Both the position numbers and the translations under genes were made by a program. This document shows, piece by piece, positions 1 to 11,563 of a DNA stretch of 64,000 nucleotides. Position 1 is the stretch's first letter. Every line of letters begins with the position of its first letter. The notes beneath the pieces are model-generated. The model saw nothing but the letters and a program-made list of their open reading frames with translations, had not been told where the DNA came from and did not search any database. Origin of the DNA: Plasmodium malariae (taxonomy: Eukaryota; Apicomplexa; Aconoidasida; Haemosporida; Plasmodiidae); assembly GCF_900090045.1 (NCBI RefSeq), contig NW_021638313.1:185878-249877 (forward strand), written 5' to 3'.

Positions 1-2559
1 GTATATTGATAAAATATTGCTTTAATGAGGATATAATACGAGAAAAAATTCTAAAAATAAAATATGTATTAGAATGTATTTAGAAAATATTTTTAGAACA
101 GTTATATTTTGATCTATTGTTAAAAAATATACTGTAATATTTTTTTAGAAAATATCTACTATCTTGTAATTATTTTTGAAAATATTTTTTATAAAAATTA
201 TTAATTAAAAAACAGAAGGAATATACATAGCAGTAACAAAATTATAATATATTATACTTACATTTATATTATATATAGTATTATATTTTGATATAATTTG
301 ATATAGCATAACTATTAAATGCTTAGTTGATAAAAAATATTATTATTTTACATATACATAGTTATATTTTTATATTATATAAGATATATGAAAATTTTAT
401 TTATTATAATATCTTCAATTTTGCTGTAATCTGTGCGGATAATGTACATTTATATTTTAAATCAATAATTCCAATAATATAGTTATATAAATGTATATTA
501 AAACAATAATATTTGAGCGGTTATTATACCTTATTTTATAAAATTTTCAATAATATATGATAAATTAAAAACAATAATAATTAAATTAAAATTTGATTAT
601 TAAAAGTATACATTTAAATTTTTAACATTTTACTAGTATTATTTGCGTACATTATTTTTTTTATTTCAAGCTTTTTTTTTTTATGCACTAAGGTTATTTG
701 TTTTCTCTTAATATTATATTTATTTTTTCATTTCGAAGACTATATTCAAAAATATTGGTAAAGTGCCATATTGTTTAAATGTATTACAACAAAATCATTG
801 AATAATTATTTTTTATTAAATAAGATGAAAATTAGCAAAAAAAAAAAAAAAAAAGTGTATAATGAAAGGGTTTTATTTTGGTTTTATATGAAATATTTTA
901 TTTATTTATTATTATTTGTTTTTAGATTTTGATATATGTTTACTATAACGTATATAAAATAATATTTATAATTTATAAAAATAATTTTAAAATAAAATTT
1001 TATAAAGTTAAAATTAAAAAGGCTTCAAAATAAAAGAACAAATAAAATTTCGAATTGTGCTATTATATGTAATGTGATGCTTATGGACATGTTCACGATA
1101 AAAAAAAAAAAAACTAAAAGAATCTTTCCCATTTTACTTTATATTTATATTATATATATATATATAATTAATAAAAAAAATGTAAATAAAATATTTGTTA
1201 TTATATATAACAAATTAATATCAATTCTTTTTTATTAAAGAAATTTATAGTGAAAATACTTATCTTTTTATAGAGGTAAGTAAAAAGAAAAAAAAGAATA
1301 AGTGTCATTGTTAATTTTTTAATTATTCAATTCTTACCAGTTTACATTATTTTACTAAGTTTATGTATTTGTTAATTATAGAATAATTAGTTTAATATTA
1401 AAAAAAACTAAAATTCACAGTTTTATGTATATTCTTGTATTTCTTTATTTATAAAGAAGAAAAATAAAATAAAATAAAATAAAACAAAGAAGCAAATAAT
1501 AAAATGGATACAATTATACTTTATTTCTAAAATAGAATCTAAAAAGAAAACTTTAATTATGATCGTGTGATATTTAAAATATATAAAATAGAAATGATTA
1601 ATACGTGTATTAAATAATTTAATTTTTTTTTAGTTCATTTAAATAATTTTTAAAAATATGAGTATTCCATGTAGTATTTACACCAGAAATAAGTAGGAAA
1701 TGTTGTTTAGTTGTATTATTTCGATGGATAAATTATTTTGTTTGTAGAGGAATTATAACATTATACTATAGTTACATCAAATATCAGTAGAAATAGTGAT
1801 ATTCTTGTATTTCAAAAATCATGGTTTATTTCTGAAAAAAAATAAAACAAAACAAAATAGACATGAAAATAAAATTTCTAAAAAATATAATTTTTAATTT
1901 TATCTGAATTTTTCTTTTATTTATGTTTTTTATTTTTTATGTATAAAGGTAATTTTTTTATTCCTGAAATTATGTATTATAGAAAAATAAACTTTCTAAT
2001 AAATTTTGGATTAGTTCCTGCACTAATTTATATATATTATATTAAAAATATATTAAGCGTATATTAAGTAAAAATATAAAGAAATATTACTATATAATTA
2101 TTGTATTTTTCTTCTTTACGTTATTATTTAAAACGAAATGTGTACATATATATGTATAGTTAAATAATTAATATCTATAAACTAAAATATATGATTAAAA
2201 TGTTAGAAGCGTTTAAATAAAAACTTTTAATTAAATAGAATTATGATCATTATAATGAACAGTTTCTCTTATACTAAATTTATGTGTAATATGGAAAAAT
2301 GTCACGAAAAAAAAAATTAAGTTCCATCTCATCATAAAAATTTATTAATTTGTTTATTGTATATGAAGTTGTCACTGTAATAATAATATGACATAGTATA
2401 ATTAAAATATTCATACTTTTCTTTTTTCTTTTTGTTTATTATTTTTTTTTTTTTGTTTTGCTGCTGTTTGCTTAATTTTTGTAAGAAGAATTTTCTTATT
2501 ATGAGGTAAAACACTTTATGAATTTATAAAATATATTTTTAAGTCTTATTTTTATTTCC
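1..2559. other. AT-rich intergenic stretch, no gene seen
   Basis: No reading frame, splice pattern or family motif could be supported on either strand. The stretch is made of A and T runs, short TA microsatellites (for example around 1150-1166) and poly-A/poly-T tracts. A short minus-strand frame at 2332-2514 is only lysine/tyrosine low complexity and is not taken as a gene. Confidence 0.6.
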
Positions 2560-2562
2560 CGA

Positions 2563-3002
2563 TTAGAAAAACTATAAACCAGGGGAAAAAAAGGAACTTT
2601 TCAATAGATTAGAAAAATATTATATTAATAGAAAAATACATGACGGAAAATGAAGCAAAAAATGCAATTTTGAACAAGAAGACATCAGAATATGATTAAT
2701 ATGGAAATAAAGAAAACGAAGAAAAGCAAAAAAAAAATAAATAGGAAAAATAAACCTACATTAGAAAAGATAATATGAAATAATAATTTAAAGAATATAG
2801 GACTAATTAAATTAAAATATATAAGGAAAAACTTAAATAAAAATATAAAAAATTAAAACATAAATTAATGGCTGTAAATCGGAATAGATTTATTACTAAA
2901 GAAATAAGTTATACTTTAAAATCCTTCACCAAATATATTTTTAGAATTGTGCATTGGATATACCGTGCTATAAAGATAAAAATAAAAAAGACCAAAATTT
3001 AA
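2563..3002 (+). pseudogene. Relic of an exported-protein-like gene, family uncertain
   Basis: After a possible splice acceptor (CCCGATTAG) the plus strand is purine-rich and codes for charged, lysine-rich peptide: YKPGEKKELFNRLEKYYINR, broken by TGA. After several frame changes it ends as a clean stretch of about 45 codons with FRIVHWIYRAIKIKIKK just before TAA at 3000-3002. The base composition and the charged-to-basic C-terminus resemble Plasmodium exported proteins of unknown function, but I cannot name the family. At least two in-frame stops and one frame change rule out an intact gene. No first exon with a signal sequence was found upstream. An alternative is two unrelated relics lying next to each other. 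Confidence 0.45.
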
Positions 3003-6000
3003 TTAAAATGTTTATAATAAGATACATTTATGCGATTTACAAATATTACTTGCTGAAACACTTTTGATATTATTAATCCCTTCTCTTTGTTTCAAAAAGA
3101 CACTATAAAGTTTTAATTTTTGCTAGTATATGCCATGTTATATTCACATAACTTTACTAGAGCTTTAAAATAGGATGTCATCAAAAAAAAGAGTTAGCTT
3201 TATTTTTAAGCATAATATATTTCAGCAAAAAGTTATTTATTACATAATTTAAAACAATATATAGTACTTTTACGAATAATACACCGTGGATGTATATTCA
3301 GAAAATATGTAACCATTGTAAAATTACCAAGATATACTTAAATGTTTTGATATACCGTAAGATGATTAATGTGAATTATAAAAGTTTAATATATTCTGAT
3401 ATATTATCTTCCTATTTGTTTTATATAGTATTTTTTTAAACTGCGTAAATGTTGTTATATATATATATATGTATGCATTTAATAATAATAATCATTTATG
3501 ATATATATATTTATTTAGTAAGAACTTAAATATATCGAGAATAAGATTAAATTATTTATATATAATACGTATATTTGGATAAATATGAGTAATTAATTTA
3601 AAATGCCGCGAATATTTCTATTGGATATAAAAATAAAAAAAAATATATAGGAAAATATATGTTTTGCTAAAAATAAACATCTCAATTAGTTACATGAGTA
3701 TGCGGAAATCTTTTATTAAATAAAAAGTTATATTTATAAATAATTCGTATCATTATGTGTTTCTCATAATATATAGCACTATTAATTAAAATATGCTTTT
3801 ATATTTTTTTGTAGAAATGGAAATTTGTAATATTCGAAAATTAAGAGGAACTGAAGTAATGGAATATGTTATAGTTATGAACCGATTATTTTTCCAAATA
3901 CGTTATATTTATAATATATATAAATATATATTTAACATGTATATAAAAGCATAAAATAAAAGAATAATTATCTTATTTTAAGGTCAGTGCCACAGGATAG
4001 TATGAATCACATGGCATAATTAAAAATATAATATGATTTTTATTTTAATTTATAATTAATTTTTTAGAACAGTAATATAATTTGTCATATTAATAAGAAT
4101 TTACTATTTCCTAATAAAAAAATATATTTAATATATAATATTTTTGGTTTTTTTATGTTTATTTCATTTAGATTTGTATGATTTTTTTAATACAATATAT
4201 TATTTTGTGTAGTAATAATTTACATATAAATAAAATATAAACCAATGTTTATTTCATTTATAGAATTTTCAAGAAAAAAAACTATATATCGAATACTTTT
4301 CTAAATTATAATATATTATCCTTAACACTTCGTAACGATAATATCTTATATCGTAGGTAATTTTATTTAAAATTCTTTTAAATTATCATAATTATTAAAG
4401 GTGTTTGTATACAATGTTCACTTTTATATTTTTTTTTTTCTTTTAAATATGCATATTTTGTCGAAGATATAAATTTTTTTATTTTTGGAAAAAAAATAAA
4501 TAGAAAATAACGAAAATAAATGAACTCTTAGTTTTAAAATATTTACTTTTAGTAATAATAAATAAAATATATTTATATAAATTATATAGTAATTATTAGG
4601 TTCTATTTATAATTATTAAGTATAAAATTATAAAACCACTAATTTGGATTTACCCTTTAAATATATCTATCATAAATTTTGTTTTTTTGCTTCATAAAAG
4701 AATGAATTTATAAATATTGAAAGAACAGGCATGTTAAATATATATCATCTATAATTATTTTCTAAATTGGGATTATATATCATTACAGTTAAGTGAAAAA
4801 TTAAAAATATTTATCACTTTATTATTGTTCTTTATTATTGTGTTAATTAATAATTAAAATATTTAATTAAATTTATATTAAACTGAAAATTTATATGTAA
4901 ATATAGTATAATGTTATTTAATTATTATGTCATTAAAATATTAAGTAAATAAATCAAATTTAATCACATATTAAAAGATAATATGCACAAATCCTTTTTT
5001 TTATATACGTATAGAAGTGAATTTCAAAAAATGTGAAATATATCTACAAAAATTTAAATCGACATTAAGAAAAATTAAAACAAATCTATATTTCATACAA
5101 CGGTTTCATCATGTATAGGTATATATTTATGCATTGTAGATATATCTTAATGTTGTCTATAAATGTTTTAAGTTTTCATTATATTTTAGGAATATGTAAA
5201 TATACATAGAATTTATATTAAATATTAGTGAATTTTTCGTATTTATAATTTATATTTTATTAATAAAATAAAAGTAAAAAAATAAGAATTTTTTTCATAT
5301 GTAATGCATAAGTATAATATTAATTTTTAATTTATTCTTCAAAGGTCAGTTCTTGGGCTATTTATAAAAAATAGTCAAAATATATTCATGTTAATTTAAC
5401 TTTAGTAGTAATTAAATGTATGGAATTATTAACTTTGTGTAATACTCTTCTTTTCCAATAAGTAGTAGGATATCAATATTTATTAATTTATTTTTTTATA
5501 TAAGTAATTTTGATTTAATTATATTTTATAAATATTGCTATAATATATATACTGAAGTAAATGAATGAAACAATAATTTTTTTTATTTTTATTGTTCATA
5601 AAATTATATAAACCTATTTTCTAATTTAGGTTATTCTGATATTTGCACATATTATGCAAGTTTTAATTTTTTATTTTTTAATGCTTATATATATATACAT
5701 TTAATTAAAAAAAGTAGTAATTAGATACATTCATTTACAAGCATTCCTTTTAGAAATAATGATACAATTTAAACTGTAATAAAAATTATAATTTTCAAGA
5801 ATAAATATAGAAAAATAAAAAATCACTTTTTTTATACACATGAAACATTTATTTTTACTTATGATATGTAGTATGTTAGTAAAAGGTTTTTTGATATATA
5901 TAAAAGATAATATAAGAATGAAAATGCCCATGTACTAACTAATGTGAATGCTATAAATAATATAATACATAAAATTACAAGTAGTATTATTTTCTACATT

Positions 6001-6158
6001 TATTATTAATATTATAATTTTGTTATAATAATCAATATTATATTAGCTATAAAATTTTTTTCCAAGTATAATGTATATAATATTATAAGTATTATTAAGA
6101 AAACATTTTTAATATTAGAAATTATGTTATTAATATGCATAGCAGTGTCTTATTTCAA
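3003..6158. other. Intergenic stretch with a duplicated noncoding block
   Basis: No supported gene. A 45-codon open frame at 3817-3954 directly follows a T8-GTAG acceptor-like site, but it has no family motif and is treated only as a curiosity. The part from about 3936 to 4160 resembles the 3' flank of the gene ending at 28227 (see the repeat entry). The rest is AT-rich with poly-T tracts. Confidence 0.5.
3936..4160 (+). repeat. Diverged copy of the noncoding block at about 28496-28720
   Basis: Both copies share the order ATAAAAGCATRAAATAAAA, then ACTTATTTTA with an AGTG and CCA nearby, then TTTTTTAGAACA followed by TTTAATTTG or ATAATTTG and ATATTAATA. At 28.5 kb this block lies roughly 270-500 bases after the stop codon of an exported-protein gene. 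The copy here has no gene in front of it, which suggests a lost relative. Compared by eye only. Confidence 0.55.
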
Positions 6159-6174
6159 TTCTCTATACTATAAC
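6159..6174 (+). promoter_or_regulatory. Upstream element TTCTCTATACTATA, copy 1
   Basis: This is a version of the TTCTCTAYATTCTATA element that sits 412-417 bases upstream of the start codon in five fam-l/fam-m-type genes here. It lies 417 bases before the decayed start (ATA) of the fam-m relic at 6576. Function unknown; it may be a promoter or transcription-start element, or simply shared ancestry. Confidence 0.4.
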
Positions 6175-6575
6175 AAGGAAATACATCAAAAAATTAAAAA
6201 ATGATATATATATATATATATATTTTATTCTAAAAGTAATCAAAAAACAAGTTATTTAATTAATTTGTTATACTAAATAAATAAATAAATAAATAATATA
6301 TTTTTAATATTTTTCAATATTTCAATTTATATTATTTTAGTAAATTTTAGTTATTCGTATATAACATTAAGATAAAAATTTTACATTATATATCTAAGGT
6401 TAATTTTCAGTCAATTCGTTGTAAAAAAACTACAGTTATATATATTTTATTTCATTTTTATGAAAATAGAAAAAAGTTAAATAAATAATTATATTGTTTT
6501 TTGTCATTAACAGAGAATTTTATTATTGATAACTGATTATATAATAAATATATTACATTATTAAAATTATACAAC

Positions 6576-7607
6576 ATAAAACAAAATATTACGATACTTT
6601 TATTTATTAAAATTTTTGTGTTTATCCTTTCAACTTGGATATACCATTTTAACAATGATTTGCTATAATAATATTATTTAACCATATTTTACATATTCCT
6701 GTATTTGATTTTTTATGTTTGTTAATAATATTTTTTTATGATGATATCATTTATGTTTAAATTACACATGTTATCTTCGTTTTTTAAATGTATGTATAAT
6801 ATATATTGGGGGATGAAATGCATCCTTATTAGAAAATTAGGTATAAGAAATTGTAGATTATTAGAAGAATGCAAGAGATATGATGATACATTTATTAGAG
6901 TTTTTATAGAAGATATACCACATAATGAAGCGTGCGAAAAAAAAGATATATATTATAATAAAAAAAGCATTATGACAATGAAAAAACAAACGTGTAGAAA
7001 TACATTAAATTATGCTAGTGAGAACAAAAAGGCTACGAAAAATAAATCTTGCATATTTGAAACAAAATAATATACTCATTTAAAGAAAAAAATATTTAAA
7101 GAACTAGACTATATGAATTTTCTTAAAAATAACAAAGCAGTGAGTGATAGGATTCATAAAAAAATAATATTTAAAAAGTGCGGACTACAGGTTCTTTTAC
7201 CTTTCTTGCTGTTTTTGTTTTTCTTAATAGTATTCATATTATAATTAGCACTAGGATTGTCAGGTAAAGATTGTTTATTGTCTTACTTCGGTTTGAAAAA
7301 AACTCATTTAGAAAAATTAGTAAATTAGAGTGAGGGACCATTATATACATTTGTAAGTGTGTTGAAAAAGATAACTGGTTTTTGGAAGCACTAGGAAAGT
7401 TTGGGTTCTGGGACAACATGTACGTTGTGAAGTGATACAACAGTTACTGATGCGTGCATATTAGGTCAAGTGTTCTGTATTTTAATATATATGGTACCGT
7501 TCGTTATATTAGGTATCGCAATTATATCGTGCGTTATTTATTATCATAAAAACGTTAAGAAATATGAAAAATTTAAGTTCAGAAAAAGTAAAATATGTAG
7601 TAAATAA
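6576..7607 (+). pseudogene. fam-m-like exported protein pseudogene
   Basis: Exon 1 is recognisable at 6576-6662: 29 codons with a hydrophobic core and the family pattern FILSTWIYHFNNDL. Its start codon reads ATA instead of ATG and the intron donor reads CT instead of GT. Exon 2 carries RNCRLLEE, a perfect RxLxE export motif, then KNKSCIFETK, FKELDY, FLKNN, two hydrophobic segments and the YYHKNVKKYEKF tail before TAA at 7605-7607. From about 6840 to the end the frame is never shifted, but it holds five nonsense codons at 7068 (TAA), 7242 (TAA), 7326 (TAG), 7392 (TAG) and 7428 (TGA). The beginning of exon 2 appears shifted by one base and the acceptor is unclear. It is clearly dead. The best intact relative here is the gene at 33842. 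An open frame at 6738-7070 is a fragment of it. Confidence 0.88.
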
Positions 7608-9833
7608 TATGTCTCTTTTTATAAAATCATTTTTAGTGTGGAATAATAAGAGTAACATATTTAGTTATATACTTATTAAAGGTTCCTACCGTTTACTATT
7701 TTTTTATTTTTGTACATAGATTCTCGTGATCTTTTTGATAAACAAAGTAAGAAATTATGACTTAGTTTTTTTGGTAAATTAAAATGTTTTAATACCTTGC
7801 ATTTTATATTTTAAGATTTTTTTTCCGCATAATTAATTTATTTTTTTTAATAAATGTATTTGTATATTTAAATAGATATTTATAAAAAATAAATTTGAGT
7901 TAAAATTAATATATTTAAAAGGAATGTACATATAATTTTATTGAAGTCGTGTGCTCATATATAGTTGAATTACAAGAAATACTACATTCATAACATTATC
8001 ATTTCATATATTATTATTATTATTAGTTAATTAGGAAAATGTGTTGTATGTTTTATATTAAAAATAAATGTGTCTTGTTTTGTATTTAATGGAACTACAG
8101 TCATGTATTTTGCTGTATTCTTATACATATAAGTATATTATTTTTTAAATATAAAAAACTTAATTATTTTTCTGTAAATAATATTTTACGAGAAATGCAT
8201 CATGAAATATATTTATTGTAAAATTATTTTTCATATAAACTTACCTCTTTTTTTTTTTTTGAAATCTTATGTGAAGTTATAAATATATGATAAAATAATG
8301 TCCTTTACGTATATATATATTATTCATAATATTTTAACGAATTAGTATTTCTAAATCTTTAAAATTAAATTAGGACTTAAAAACATTTACTATGCTATTA
8401 TTATGCTTAATTGTAATGTTAGTTTAATTTTAGTAGAATGAATTAAATATATATATATTGAAAATTTATTAATATACATTATATATTTTTTATTTTTACA
8501 ACAATAAAATTTTAAATTAATTAATAAAATGAACGTGTATATTAATAGATATTGTTTCGTAATTTATTCCTTTTTTTATCTTTGATTTTTTATGGTTATA
8601 CGCTTATAAAAATGCATTAGATATCTATATAAATGAAATTATTCAATAAGTGTAATGAGAATCAATATGTTCTTTTGTGAAATAATGGAATGATAAGTAG
8701 ATAAATATATATACCTATGTTATATTTTTTGATCTTATTTATAAATATATAGTTTATAGTGTTAACGTCATTTTTTGGATATCAAAATATACATATAGTT
8801 TGAAATAACTAGTAATTTCTTCAATAAATTAAGATAATTTAAAAAAAAAATGAAAGTAAAAAATTGAATTATATTTTTTGGTAATTTATAAGTACGTAAT
8901 ACTATTTCTCTTTTTTAGAAAAGTTTTAATAAGATATATAAAAAAGGTTACTATATTTTTTTTATAATATTCAACTAAATAGGCGTAATATATAAGGTTC
9001 AAATGCAGCTGTTCTTAGAGTAATTTTCATTATTAAATTTGGTTCTTTATAGATCCAAATGAAAGTGAAAATATAATATTAATACATGTTTTAGTAATAA
9101 TAATTACACAAATATTAAATAGTATTATTTAATCAATTATATAACACATAGATATATTTTTCTTGTAGAAGAGTACTTAGGAATTAAGAAAATGAGACCC
9201 TCATATTTGAAAAATATTGTATTCACAAAATAAATATGTTGCAGTGAGATTTTTAATTGAACGTATATATTTTTTTTTTTTTGTTACTATTCATTATTAT
9301 TATATTTTAATGAAATATTTTTTCCATAAATATTATATATATTTTTTATAATTCTACTTTATATTTTTTTTTTTCTTTTATGATGTGTTTTAATATTATT
9401 TTGTTTATAATAATTCTTTATTTATTAGTAGCTGCATTGTAATCTAAAAAGAATAAAAAAATAAAATATAAAATACCTTACTTATATTAAGATAAATATT
9501 TATTATATAAAAATTTTAAACATTCATGTGGTTTAAAAACATATTTGTAATTTATTTATTTATAAAAAAACAATACAATATAAATTATTTCTATATTTTT
9601 TCATCAAAGAAATTGCTAAATCTTTCATATACCAATTTTCAATTTTTTTTTATTTATTCTTTTGTATATCACAAAATTATATTGTTAATGTCACTTTTAT
9701 TTGTAATATTAAATTGCTACAAATATTTCTGAAATTATTGGATTGCACAAAATTGTTTTATATGCTAATTTTATTTTTATCTTCGTTTTGTTTTTTTTCT
9801 GATATATTAATATTTTTCAAAATATATATTTCT

Positions 9834-9875
<42 letters not shown>

Positions 9876-10282
9876 ATTTGTACATTTTTAAAATTTACAC
9901 TAGATAAAAATAAATTTCATTTGGAATTAGATACAAATTTTACAGTTGTAAAAATTATTATACAAAACTAGAATAATTATTATGGTACTTTTAAAAATAT
10001 ATACATAATTTCATAGACTTTTTAATAACTAAAGATTTTATTTTCTTAATATATAAAAATTTATATAAGAAAAAATTGTAGTTAAATAATAACGAATATA
10101 CGATAAAATAAAAATATTTTTTCCTATCTTCATATTATTTTTCTATTATTTTTACGGTAACAATAATCAATTTATTTAACTGTAGAAGGTGAAGTAATAC
10201 AAAAAAACATGTATAAAATAAGAATTATTTCTTAGAAGGAACACAAAAATTCATAATTATTGTGTGAATATATATTAGTATA
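7608..10282. other. Intergenic stretch with A29 tract and pyrimidine-rich frames
   Basis: About 8061-8077 holds the AAATAAATGTGTCTTG box also found downstream of other family genes. Two overlapping plus-strand frames at 9526-9732 and 9714-9971 are open, but they consist of F/I/L/Y/K low complexity around an A29 run and are not accepted as a gene. The complement of 9526-9840 is purine-rich and could be a decayed minus-strand gene, but I could read no family motif in it. Confidence 0.5.
9843..9871 (+). repeat. Poly-A tract, 29 bases
   Basis: This is the longest single-base run I noticed in the window: 29 A followed by G. Such runs are common in Plasmodium intergenic DNA and prone to length change. 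Confidence 0.9.
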
Positions 10283-10705
10283 GATTTTCTACGTACAGTT
10301 CTTTCTTTTGTATGAATGAAAAAATGTTATCACTGAATAAATAATATTTGTTTTCATATCATCTTAATAATTTCCTTCGTATTATATATTTTTTTTTTAA
10401 ACTAATTTATAAAAAAAAATTTAATCTCTTTGCTATTAAATAATTAATTTAAATATTATATACAATTATCATTTATTTTTATTCAGTTTTATTTCTATAA
10501 TAATCTATATTGAAATTGTTCTAAATTTTAAAATTCTTTTTTGTTTGTGAAAAATAAATGAAGTATATATATAATAATTCATTTTATAAAATTTAAAATA
10601 AATTAAATAAATGAAAAAAAAATAAAATATGAATGGCTTCTTTTATCATTTTCAATATATAAAACTATAGTTATTTTTTGTATTAGTTAATATATAATAA
10701 AATTA

Positions 10706-11563
10706 ATGATGTATACAATAAAAAAAAATTTCAATTCCATGATTTTTATTAAAATCTTTATCTTTACTCTTTTATTTTGGATAATTCGTTATAACAATAA
10801 TTTGGTATTATAATAATATTTCGTATAATACTTTATTTTTTTGTTACTGAACATTTTATTTTTAAAAATAACATTTTCTTAGCATGGAAATATATGTTCT
10901 TATAAATAATATTTTTCCTTTTTTTTTTTTTAGAAGAGCTGCAATGGGTTATTGGATGAGAAGTATAAGTTATATAGAGATTTATACTTAACAACTAGTC
11001 GACAGTTAGCACATTATTCAGTGAATGGAAATATTGATGGACGATATAATAAAGTGCTAGATAAAGAACATATATCTAAAAATAAAAAAGACATATTATT
11101 ACAAAACAAAGAATTAAAAGGATGTGAATTAAAAAGAGAAATATGGCATAAAGTGCATAAAAGTAGTAATTCTTCGTTATCTAGTAGAGCGGATGTATTT
11201 TGTGAAAAACAAATATTCAGCGTATTACATTCCATTGACAAAATAAAGAATAACGAAGAAATGACCGACTGGGAAAAGTGTACAGCCATAAATAGAAAGA
11301 AGATAAAATTATTATTAATTCCTGCCTATATATTTTTATTGGTAGCTTTAGTATATTCAAGATTAGCGTCTAAGTTAAAAGATATAATTAAAGAACAAAA
11401 TATATCTTATTATCTTGTGACTATAATTTTATTAGGTTTTGCATTCGCGATATACTTATCTATTGTACTAGGCATTATTTATACCTGTAGAAAAATTAAT
11501 AAATATAGAATTATAAAAAAATATAAGCAACAAATTTGTAATAATGGTACGGTTAATTTATAA
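10706..11563 (+). CDS. Putative exported two-TM protein, family unnamed (10.7 kb gene)
   Basis: Two exons, 10706-10804 and 10934-11563, join in phase 0 with donor TTG|GTATTA and acceptor TTTTAG|AAG, giving 242 residues. Exon 1 (33 codons) begins ATG-ATG and supplies a hydrophobic signal-type segment (FIKIFIFTLLFWI). Exon 2 starts KSCNGLLDEKYKLYRD and carries SRQLAH, an RxLxx export-like motif with R at residue 56, which is codon 23 of exon 2 as in the neighbouring genes. A charged middle follows, then two membrane segments at about 159-176 and 193-217, and a short basic tail. The architecture matches fam-l/fam-m and related Plasmodium exported proteins, but the body is unlike the others here. 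By analogy it is a protein exported to the host red cell; the actual role is unknown. The export motif is imperfect (H at position 5). An opposite-strand frame at 11014-11289 is a shadow. Confidence 0.85.
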
